From assembly GCF_910577125.1 (NCBI RefSeq), contig NZ_CAJTMN010000020.1:1-29335 (forward strand): a DNA stretch of 29,335 nucleotides, written 5' to 3'. Source of the DNA: an uncultured Rikenella sp. GTDB lineage: Bacteria > Bacteroidota > Bacteroidia > Bacteroidales > Rikenellaceae. Shown here piece by piece: positions 23,441 through 29,335 of the stretch (positions are counted from its first letter, which is position 1; each line of letters begins with the position of its first letter). A model generated the notes under the pieces. It did not search any database, was not told where the DNA came from, and saw only the letters and a list, made by a program, of their open reading frames with translations. Position numbers and translations under genes: made by a program.

Positions 23441-24178
23441 TTACAGGTTGGTCTCTCCGGTGCGGTAGTCGATGTAGCGTTTGCGCATCCACCGGTAGGC
23501 GAAGCAGTCCATAAAGGGCCCGACGAGCCGGTTCCAGAGGTGGTATTTGGATTGTCCGGCGACGCGGGGGAAGTGTCTGACGGGCACCTGCTTCACGCGG
23601 GCGCCCTGGAGTTGAATCAGCGCGGGCAGAAACCGGTGCATGCCGGTGAAGAAAGGGATCCGCTTGGCGTAGTCGGTTCGCAGCACTTTGAGCGGACATC
23701 CGGTGTCTTCGACGCCGTCGTGGGTCATCATCCGACGGAAGCCGTTGGCGATCCGGGATGACATGTTCTTCACGAAGGAGTCTTTCCGGCCGGTGCGGAT
23801 GCCCATCACCATCTCGTACTCGCCCAGGTGGGGCAGCAGGAGGTCGAAGTCTTCGGGGGCGGTCTGCAGGTCGGCGTCCATGTAGCCGACGTATTCGGAG
23901 TAGGTGGCGTCGATGCCGGCTTTCATGGCGGCGCTCAGGCCGCTGTTCTGCGCGAGGTCGAGCCAGTAGAAGTGGGGGTTGCGTCCGCAGATCTCGCGGA
24001 GCCGCTCGCCGGAGCGGTCTTTCGAACCGTCGTTCACGAAAAGCGCGCAGGCGGGCTGCCCTCCTGCTGCGGTTGCGGGCAGGTAGGCCCGCAACCGTTC
24101 TTCGAGGGTATATATATTGTCTTCTTCGTTATAGACGGGGATGATGATGGTGAAGCGGTAGTCGGCCGTTTTGTTCAT
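23441..24178 (-). CDS. GT2 glycosyltransferase (DPM1/ArnC-like)
   Basis: 245 residues. Cytoplasmic-face enzyme that loads a sugar from a nucleotide donor onto a polyprenyl phosphate. It has the GT-A fold signature: IIIPVYNEEDNI (about 11-22), FVNDGSKDRS (about 50-59), LDLAQNSGLSAAMKAGIDAT, and the metal-binding YMDADLQTAPEDF (about 101-113), then R.GRKDSFVKNMSSRIANG. It lacks the two C-terminal membrane helices of ArnC, so it resembles the soluble DPM1-type subfamily. ATG 24178 is chosen because MNKTADYRFTIIIP is the natural N-terminus. The frame upstream is low-complexity and overlaps repeats. First gene of the operon, with a candidate promoter at 24203-24210. Confidence 0.92.
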   Translation of the reverse strand: MNKTADYRFTIIIPVYNEEDNIYTLEERLRAYLPATAAGGQPACALFVNDGSKDRSGERLREICGRNPHFYWLDLAQNSGLSAAMKAGIDATYSEYVGYMDADLQTAPEDFDLLLPHLGEYEMVMGIRTGRKDSFVKNMSSRIANGFRRMMTHDGVEDTGCPLKVLRTDYAKRIPFFTGMHRFLPALIQLQGARVKQVPVRHFPRVAGQSKYHLWNRLVGPFMDCFAYRWMRKRYIDYRTGETNL

Positions 24179-24202
24179 AGGGCAACGGGTGTTTTTCGCT
24201 GG

Positions 24203-24210
24203 CAAAGGTA
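24203..24210 (-). promoter_or_regulatory. Candidate -7 box of the glycosylation operon
   Basis: CAAAGGTA on plus is TACCTTTG on minus, an exact TAnnTTTG match, 25 bases before the GT2 start at 24178. The -33 region is only weakly TTTG-like. Confidence 0.55.
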
Positions 24211-24502
24211 ATATTTTCCGGCGATTCGGAGGGGGAATTGCGTGGTGAGGGGTGCAATTCTCGAGGCCGATTCGTTTTCGGTTCGAGCGGCTCGGAGGCT
24301 GGGGCGTAATAGGGTAGAGGCGCTTATTGGTCGGGGTAGCTTTTCGGGGAGAGGCTGCTTCAGAAATGCGCAGCATTTCCCGTCCACGCACCCACAGGGT
24401 GTTTTGTTAGGGTTGTCTTTGCCTTATTAGTGGGGCCCGGCCGTCCTGAGGCCAGTTCTATCCTGTTGGGGTAGAGGCTGCCAATAAAATACCCTGTGGG
24501 TG

Positions 24503-24691
24503 CGAGAGGCAACGCAACTGAAGACCGTGGCCACGGTAGTACACGTTGCTGGGAAGGAGGGCCTGCGTGCCGAAGAGCAAGAACACGCCGTAAGTCCCGC
24601 TGACAGCGGACGACCAACTGTATCCGTAGTCTCCGACGTGCATCAGATCGCCTAACCGCCCATTGTTGCCTGCGTCGCGGTAGCCCGGGGC
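24503..24691 (-). repeat. Cassette E: orphan DGR-type variable C-terminus, stop codon lost
   Basis: A 63-codon minus-strand block from APGYR to LRCLS, four codons longer in the NNGRLGDLMHVGD region than A-D but the same length as F. At the distal end the invariant GAA TAA is replaced and the frame runs on into repeat sequence (HPQGILLAA...). The core otherwise has the landmarks SWSSAVSG, V.L.FG.QALLPSNV and RGHGLQLRC. Upstream it is open only as SPAGFGPTNPAPG. A short ACCC/GGGT hairpin replaces the usual stop-proximal region. Confidence 0.7.
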
Positions 24692-25222
24692 GGGGTTTGT
24701 CGGGCCGAAGCCTGCGGGGCTCAAAAACGAGCTTTGTGAGTTGCGGGCCTACGCCTGGGGTGGCTCCGGCCCGCGCGACCCTGCGGGTCGCAGGAGCACT
24801 CTATTCAATTCTTAACCCTTTCGTCCTCGGCGCGGTGCCGCTCGGCACTCGAAAACCAGCCGTGTCTACCCTAAGCCGAGGCCGGCGATTCCGTAGGAAT
24901 CGCGCTACTCGCTCTCGGCCTATAAGCAGTTCGCCGCCAGCGGTGAGTGCAACGAGCCTCGTCGAGTTGCAGTCCGCCGCATGGGGTGGCGGCGAACTGC
25001 GCGGCTCTGCGAGCCGCAGAAGCTCGGCCCAAAACCCGAACAAAAGCACAGTCCTGTTTTCGCCTCCCTGCGGCTCCGCTATCGCTCCTTTAGGCGTGGC
25101 GCGCGTCGGTCCTACGGGAGGGGACTGCGCTCGGGCCGCGCGGGCCCCACGTCCCGTGGACGGGAAATGCTTCGCATTTCCACTTTTCTGCTCAGCCCAA
25201 GTTTTCGTTCAGTTCTCTGTCC

Positions 25223-25298
25223 GCGCGCCTTTGTCGATTCAAACTATATTCGGCTTGCGCCGAAATAGTTGAATCGCCTTTTAAGGCGTCGGCGCGCG
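25223..25298. repeat. GCGCGCC-framed palindrome (CGATTCAA stem type)
   Basis: GCGCGCC (25223-25229) and GGCGCGCG (25291-25298) frame CGATTCAA (25235-25242) with TTGAATCG (25269-25276). Inner ACTATATTCGGC and GCCGAAATAGT also pair imperfectly. Confidence 0.8.
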
Positions 25299-25303
25299 AT
25301 TAA

Positions 25304-25378
25304 GTCGCCCGCGGCAATTCTTGCCGGATTGGCTCACCGCCAATCGGCAGAATATGCCTTCTTAAGCGGGCGGGCGAC
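25304..25378. repeat. GTCGCCCGC-framed palindrome, inverted copy of 28810-28884
   Basis: GTCGCCCGC (25304-25312) and GCGGGCGAC (25370-25378) frame a core containing GATTGGC (25327-25333) with GCCAATC (25339-25345), loop TCACC, and flanking GGCAATTCTTGCC/GGCAGAATATGCC arms. The whole 75-bp element recurs almost unchanged in reverse orientation at 28810-28884. Confidence 0.85.
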
Positions 25379-25503
25379 TGTAGAGCTTTGTACCGGACGG
25401 AACTGCCCTACGCGGGCGGCGGCCGGGTGACCCCGGTGGGACAGGAAATGCTTACGCATTTCTGCGGCTGTGTCAGCCCAAATTTTCGAACAGTTCTTTG
25501 TCC

Positions 25504-25576
25504 GCGCGCCTTTGGGAAATCTAGTCAAAACGTGCCGGCGCATTTTGACGATTTCCTTCTTAAGGTGTGGCGCGCG
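25504..25576. repeat. GCGCGCC-framed palindrome (GGGAAAT / GTCAAAA stem type)
   Basis: GCGCGCC (25504-25510) and GGCGCGCG (25569-25576). GTCAAAA (25524-25530) pairs with TTTTGAC (25543-25549), and GGAAATC pairs with GATTTCC (25550-25556). Confidence 0.8.
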
Positions 25577-25693
25577 TTTGCTTTGAAGTAATAAAGGCCG
25601 CCCGCCGTGGCGCGAACGCGTCCGCCGGGCGGGCGGTGCGTGCCGCACTCCCAATTGGCTGGGGCGGCCCAAATCTTCGCAGCGTTCTCTGTT

Positions 25694-25768
25694 CGCGCGC
25701 TGGGCGATTCATTCTGTTTCGGCTCATCACCGAAACAGTTGAATCGCCTTCTAAAGTGTCGGCGCGCG
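25694..25768. repeat. GCGCGCC-framed palindrome (GGCGATTC / CTGTTTCGG stem type)
   Basis: GGCGATTC (25703-25710) pairs with GAATCGCC (25741-25748). CTGTTTCGG (25714-25722) pairs with CCGAAACAG (25730-25738) around CTCATCA. Right frame GGCGCGCG (25761-25768), followed directly by a GTGCC-TTCG-GGCAC hairpin (25769-25782). Confidence 0.8.
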
Positions 25769-25928
25769 GTGCCTTCGGGCACTCCGAGATGGCCGCCTCT
25801 ACCCTAACAGGATAGAACTGCCCTTCGCGGGCGGCGTCCGGGGGACCCCGGCGGGACGGAGCGATACTGCGTATCGCTTATTGGTTTGCTCTGTTCTTTG
25901 TCTGTGCGCCTCCCGTTCTGTCTCCGGA

Positions 25929-28229
25929 TCAGTGCTTCAGGCCGGTCAGGGTGTGGAGCTCCGGCTCGGACGGGGTGCTCCAACGTAAGGAGAGCTCGCC
26001 GCCGTTGTTCATGTCGAAGTATTCGACGCGCAGGCGGTGCCATCCCGCGGCCAAGGCACGCTGGGCGGTGCGGGTCACGGGGCCGTGGGGGCCGTCGTTG
26101 TCGATCAGCAACTCATCGTCCAAAAAGAGGCGCGAACCGTCGTCGGACATCAAGGCGAAGGTATAGATCCCGCTCTCGGGGGCTTCGAGGTAGCCGGTGT
26201 AGATCAGGCCGAGCCATTCGGTAATGCGCGGCGGAATCGCTACGCTGTCGAGGGTGTAGCTCCGTACGGCTTTCGCCCGCTCGATCTCTTCGCATTTCCG
26301 GCCCCGGAAGTCGTGGTAGAGCATCCGGACGCCGTTCTCTAACTTGCGGTCGGGAAGGGGCTGGGCGGGGGAGTAGGCCTCTTTCCGGTATTCGGCTCGC
26401 TGCATGGCGCCTGCGGTGCCGTCCGGCCGGAAGGGGCGGAAGATGAAGTTCGTCGATTCGGTCACGGTGATCGGCCCGGTGTACAGCGGCGATTCGAGGG
26501 TCGGGAAGGTGCCGTCGGTGGTGTAGCGTACGTCGATGTTCGGCAGCAGGCACCCGATTTCGACGGTGGTGGTGTCGGCGAAGACGTTCAGGTCGTTGAA
26601 ACCGGTCAGGTCGGGGATTCGGTAGTTGATACCGCGGCGATCCAGATAGGGGGCCTGGGCGGCGAACCGGCGTTCGAAGTCGGCCCAATCTTTGGCTTCC
26701 GGCCGGGCCCATGCCATCTCGCTCAGGGCGAGCATCCGGGGCATCACCTGATATTGCATCCGGCGTTCGCTCGGGATGCGTTCGCACCAGACGTTACCCT
26801 GTACGCCCCGGATCCGGGCCTGCTGCTTCGGGGTGAGGTGCCATTCGGCCCGGTAGGCGGTGGGCTCGGTCTCGTAAATCCGCTTCAGGTCGCGTCCTTG
26901 TTCGATGAAGTCGAGGTAGAGCAGGAAGTCGGGGCAGATGATGACGTCGTTGCCCTGGGCGGTGGCGGTGGTCACGGCGCCGGGGGCCCAGTCGCGCCAC
27001 CAGGTGATGGTGGCGGTCGGCGAGAGGCCGCCTTCGACGATCTCGTCCCAGCCGATCATCTTCTTACCGTTGGCGCGGAAGTGGGATTCCATGTCGTGCA
27101 CGAACCAGGACTGGAGTTCCTGTTCGTCTTTCAGTCCGTAGGTCTTGATCCGGGCCTGGCAGTCGGGACAGTTTTTCCAGTTGGTCTTTTCGACTTCGTC
27201 GGCGCCGAGGTGGACGTATTCGTAGGGGAAGAGGGAGAAGACTTCGCTGTAGACGTTCTTGGCGAACATCAGGGCGGAGTCTTTGCCGGGGCAGAGGGGC
27301 GAGGAGAAGCTCTTGCCCCAGGAGGATTCGCCGGTGCAGGTGATCCACGGGTAGCCTTGCTGGGCGCCCATCAGGTGGCCGGGCATGTCCAGTTCGGGGA
27401 TGACGTCGATGCCGCGGGCGGCTGCATAGGCGACGACGTCGCGAATCTCGTCCTGGGTGTAGAAGCCGCCGTAGAGGGTGTCGCCGTTCTCGATGCGCAG
27501 CAGTTCCTGCGGGAGCAGCATGTCGGGATTGTCTTCACGGGCGGCCATGGCGAGGCATTCGCGATCCTGGCTGTTCAGTCTCCGCCAGGCGCCGCTGTCG
27601 GTCAGCAGGGGGTATTGGCGGATTTCGATGCGCCACCCCTGGTCGTCGGTCAGGTGCCAGTGGAATTTGTTGAATTTGTAGGTGGCCATCAGGTCGAGGT
27701 AGCGTTTGACTTGGTCGACGGTGTAGAAGTGGCGGCTGACGTCGAGGTGCATGCCGCGCCATTCGAACCGGGGGGAGTCGCTGACGGTGATGTAGGGAAT
27801 CCGGCTGTCGGTCGGGTCGACGGGGACGAGCTGGCGCAGGGTGGCTATACCCATGGCCACGCCGCGCGGGCTGGCGCCGCGGATGGTGATTCCCCGGCTG
27901 TCGACGGTCAGGGTGTAGGCTTCGGGGTTCGGGTCGTCGAGGCCGAGCCGGAGGTTGATGTTGCCGTCTTCTCCTGCGGGGGCGGCTTCGAGTTGAAGGG
28001 CGGAGGAGCTCCGCAGGGCGTCGGTCAGGTAGTTCGCTACGGACTCCAAAGCGGAGTCGGCGGCGACGGTCATGCCGCTTTTCAGTTTATAGCTTCCGTC
28101 TCCGCGGGTGACGGAAACGGGTTTGGGAATCAGGCCGGCTTCGGGCAGGTCGACGGGCTGTCGACCGCAGGAGCTGCCGAGAAGCAGCATTAATCCACAG
28201 GCGAGAGGGGCGAGCAGGGTTGTTTTCAT
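25929..28229 (-). CDS. GH20 beta-N-acetylhexosaminidase lipoprotein with PA14-like C-terminus
   Basis: Exo-hydrolase removing terminal GlcNAc/GalNAc from glycans (mucin, chitobiose, host N-glycans). 766 residues, exported and lipidated: the signal peptide ends LLLGSSC (Cys21). GH20 N-terminal domain about 30-150 (LIPKPVSVTRGDGSYKL). The catalytic TIM barrel is about 155-520 with FEWRGMHLDVSRHF, HWHLTDDQGWRIEI, DVIPELDMPGH and the catalytic pair Asp344-Glu345 in HLGADEVEKTNW. A chitobiase-type C-terminal beta domain follows (VRYTTDGTFPTLESPLYTGP, about 560-610), then a PA14-like domain (GLIYTGYLEAPESGIYTF, DDGSRLFLDDELLIDNDG, about 675-755). It lies 28 bp after rbfA on the same strand, so the two are probably cotranscribed. 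Intact. Confidence 0.95.
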   Translation of the reverse strand: MKTTLLAPLACGLMLLLGSSCGRQPVDLPEAGLIPKPVSVTRGDGSYKLKSGMTVAADSALESVANYLTDALRSSSALQLEAAPAGEDGNINLRLGLDDPNPEAYTLTVDSRGITIRGASPRGVAMGIATLRQLVPVDPTDSRIPYITVSDSPRFEWRGMHLDVSRHFYTVDQVKRYLDLMATYKFNKFHWHLTDDQGWRIEIRQYPLLTDSGAWRRLNSQDRECLAMAAREDNPDMLLPQELLRIENGDTLYGGFYTQDEIRDVVAYAAARGIDVIPELDMPGHLMGAQQGYPWITCTGESSWGKSFSSPLCPGKDSALMFAKNVYSEVFSLFPYEYVHLGADEVEKTNWKNCPDCQARIKTYGLKDEQELQSWFVHDMESHFRANGKKMIGWDEIVEGGLSPTATITWWRDWAPGAVTTATAQGNDVIICPDFLLYLDFIEQGRDLKRIYETEPTAYRAEWHLTPKQQARIRGVQGNVWCERIPSERRMQYQVMPRMLALSEMAWARPEAKDWADFERRFAAQAPYLDRRGINYRIPDLTGFNDLNVFADTTTVEIGCLLPNIDVRYTTDGTFPTLESPLYTGPITVTESTNFIFRPFRPDGTAGAMQRAEYRKEAYSPAQPLPDRKLENGVRMLYHDFRGRKCEEIERAKAVRSYTLDSVAIPPRITEWLGLIYTGYLEAPESGIYTFALMSDDGSRLFLDDELLIDNDGPHGPVTRTAQRALAAGWHRLRVEYFDMNNGGELSLRWSTPSEPELHTLTGLKH

Positions 28230-28257
28230 ATTGTGCTTGGGGTAGGTTGTTCGGGTA

Positions 28258-28608
28258 TTATTGTTCCTGAATCAGTTTCTCGATGCGTTCGACGTATTCC
28301 AGGGAGTCGTCGATGGCGAAGGCGATTTCGGGGACGATCCGAAGCTGGTTCTTCACGCGTTTCCCGAGTTCGAACCGGAGGGTGCCGGCGTGTTCCTGCA
28401 GGGTGGCGAGGATGGCGTCGCTTTTGTCGAAGGGGAAAACGCTTAGGTAGATCTTCGCGAATCCGAGGTCGGGGCTGACGCGCACTTTCGAGACGGTCAC
28501 TATGGTGCCTTGGACGAGCGAACGGGCTTCTTTCAGAAAAATGTCGCTGAGGTCTTTCTGTATCTGGCGGCCGACTTTCTGCTGTCGGGTGGTCTCTTCT
28601 CTTTCCAT
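28258..28608 (-). CDS. rbfA: Ribosome-binding factor A
   Basis: Small KH-type protein that binds the 30S subunit during 16S rRNA 5'-end maturation and cold adaptation. 116 residues, full length. The N-terminal helix has R[QK]..VGRQIQKDLSDIF, and the KH-core strands VTVSKVRVSPDLGFAKIYLSVF and helix ATLQEHAGTLRFELGKRV are followed by the family-diagnostic RIVPEIAFAIDDSLEYVERIEKL at the C-terminus. First gene of a probable two-gene unit with the GH20 enzyme. No exact TAnnTTTG box was found directly upstream. Confidence 0.96.
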   Translation of the reverse strand: MEREETTRQQKVGRQIQKDLSDIFLKEARSLVQGTIVTVSKVRVSPDLGFAKIYLSVFPFDKSDAILATLQEHAGTLRFELGKRVKNQLRIVPEIAFAIDDSLEYVERIEKLIQEQ

Positions 28609-28619
28609 ATTGATATTAA

Positions 28620-29100
28620 GTGTTTGGTCGTTCTGTCTTGAGTCTTGCGGAGCCTGAGGCGGAGCGCAGCTAACTAAAAGTCTTTTGGGTACCTTTTGCC
28701 CGAAGGCTTCCTCGCGTTAACTCGGCATAGCCCGCAAGCGGTCTCTGCTCGCGTAACGCCGCTCGGTTCTTCAGAAAAGGTACGGTTCTGTCCGGTTCAA
28801 AGCTTGACCGTCGCCCGCCCGCGTAAGAAGGCATATTCTGCCGATTGGCGGTGAGCCAATCCGGCAAGAATTGCCGCGGGCGACGGTTGAAATGCCCGGT
28901 TCGCGATAAAAGCAAGGCCGAAACTCTGCGACCCGCAGGGTCGCGCGGGCCGGAGCCACCCCCGGCGTAGGCCTGCAACTTCGCGGAGCTCGTTTCCGGC
29001 TACGCTGGTTCCGGCCCGTTTTGGAGTAGAGGCTGCCTGTTAGGGTAGACCCGGCCAATGTTGGGGTAGAGGCTGCCAGTAAAACGCCCTGCGGGCGCGT
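28620..29100. repeat. Intergenic repeat mosaic 5 (rbfA to right edge)
   Basis: No ordinary gene. Contains the 75-bp palindrome at 28810-28884, a GCGACCCGCAGGGTCGC hairpin (about 28929-28945), boxes with TTAGGGTAGAC and GGGGTAGAGGCTGCC (about 29039-29076), and a CGCCC-TGC-GGGCG hairpin (29085-29097) just beyond the stop of cassette F. Confidence 0.7.
28810..28884. repeat. GTCGCCCGC-framed palindrome, inverted copy of 25304-25378
   Basis: GTCGCCCGC (28810-28818) and GCGGGCGAC (28876-28884) frame the same core as 25304-25378 in reverse orientation (GATTGGC...GCCAATC with loop GGTGA). Both copies are 75 bp. Confidence 0.85.
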
Positions 29101-29335
29101 TTATTCCGAGAGGCAACGCAACTGAAGACCGCGGCCACGGTTGCTCACGTTGCTGGGATTGAGGTACTGCGCGTTGAAGCTCAAAAATACGCCGTTAGTC
29201 CCGCTGACAGCGGACGACCAACTGTACCCGCCGTAGCCGACGTCCATCAGACCGCCTAACCGTCCATTGTTGCCCGGATCGCGGTAGCCCGGGGCGGGGT
29301 ACCAGGCAAGCGGGGTTCCCGTGCCGGATGTGCTT
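29101..29335 (-). CDS. Partial CDS / cassette F: C-terminus of a C-type-lectin-like DGR-target-type protein
   Basis: The minus-strand frame enters from the right edge and stays open to TAA at 29101-29103: 13 upstream codons (STSGTGTPLAWYP) and then the 64-codon cassette APGYR...LRCLSE. Landmarks are NNGRL, GYSWSSAVSGTNGV, LSFNAQYLNPSNVSNRGRGLQLRC. Of the six copies it is closest to the expected consensus, with Asn at several diversified positions, and its upstream residues look like genuine domain sequence (W.PAPGYR). It could be the 3' end of an intact gene lying beyond the window, or another orphan fragment. Proteins of this type are typically secreted or surface-displayed binders. A CGCCC/GGGCG hairpin and a short T-run follow the stop on the minus strand. 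Confidence 0.55.
   Translation of the reverse strand, partial: STSGTGTPLAWYPAPGYRDPGNNGRLGGLMDVGYGGYSWSSAVSGTNGVFLSFNAQYLNPSNVSNRGRGLQLRCLSE

Larger units (their letters stand above)
24240..25928. repeat. Intergenic repeat mosaic 4 (GT2 gene to GH20 gene)
   Basis: About 1.7 kb without ordinary genes. It contains a GAAATGC-GCA-GCATTTC hairpin (24365-24381), a CACCC/GGGTG hairpin (24389-24401), lectin-type cassette E (24503-24691), an inverted copy of the GAGAGCGAGTAGCGCGATTC box (about 24880-24920), and palindromes at 25223-25298, 25304-25378, 25504-25576 and 25694-25768. Between them are GAAATGC/GCATTTC hairpins, AGTTCTCTGTCCGCGCGCC boxes and the CCTCTACCCTAACAGGATAG box (about 25796-25815). 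From 25060 to 25900 the modules recur in a regular order, like a loose tandem array of 180-260-bp units. Confidence 0.75.

Noticed and set aside
26754..28193. 479-codon plus-strand frame opposite the GH20 gene
   Set aside because: Same type of antisense shadow. GH20 catalytic motifs are on the minus strand.
1..29335. Resident DGR reverse transcriptase, template repeat or transposase
   Set aside because: No protein in any frame shows RT, Avd, transposase or integrase motifs, and no AAC-rich template copy was seen, so the window holds at most target-type sequences.

Overview
The window comes from a Bacteroidetes chromosome. The evidence is TAnnTTTG-type promoters, weak ribosome binding sites, RND pump subunits made as lipoproteins, an Ig-like lipoprotein next to a PorT-type barrel, a TonB-dependent receptor and a GH20/PA14 hexosaminidase. 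GC content is high for the phylum, so an Alistipes/Rikenellaceae-like member of the Bacteroidales is my best guess (inference; no marker gene proves it).

Gene layout. rlmN (711-1760, +). An AraC-type regulator (3938-4783, -) divergent from a three-gene RND efflux operon (adaptor, pump, outer-membrane channel; 4945-10862, +). A terminator and promoter, then an Ig-like lipoprotein and an overlapping outer-membrane barrel gene (11114-13992, +). A trp leader peptide with three consecutive Trp codons and an attenuator in front of trpB, then radC (15564-17713, +). Convergent to radC is a TonB-dependent receptor (17710-20040, -). Upstream of it on the same strand is a tightly packed four-gene operon (GT2 glycosyltransferase, double LABN membrane protein, ArnT-like transferase, UDP-glucuronate epimerase; 24178 down to 20137) that could make and transfer a uronic acid to lipid A. 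Last is rbfA with a GH20 beta-N-acetylhexosaminidase (28608 down to 25929, -).

The unusual part lies between the genes. Five intergenic tracts (1-632, 1761-3937, 13993-15440, 24240-25928, 28620-29335) are mosaics of short repeated modules. (a) There are six copies of an in-frame cassette of 60-64 codons encoding the variable C-terminus of a C-type-lectin-like, Fibrobacter-paralogous-type protein. Each has an invariant end (...QLRCLSE-stop), a near-invariant start (APG[YF]R), and strong variation between them, largely at NNC/NNT codons. That is the pattern expected of variable regions (VRs) of a diversity-generating retroelement (DGR). All six are on the minus strand, five lack the rest of a gene, and the sixth runs off the right edge. 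(b) A family of 70-80 bp palindromes has constant outer frames (GCGCGCC...GGCGCGC or GTCGCCCGC...GCGGGCGAC) but interchangeable stem sequences. (c) Several small hairpins keep their pairing through compensatory changes, including a GTGCC/GGCAC stem with UNCG-type loops. No reverse transcriptase, template repeat, transposase, tRNA, rRNA or CRISPR array was seen in the window.
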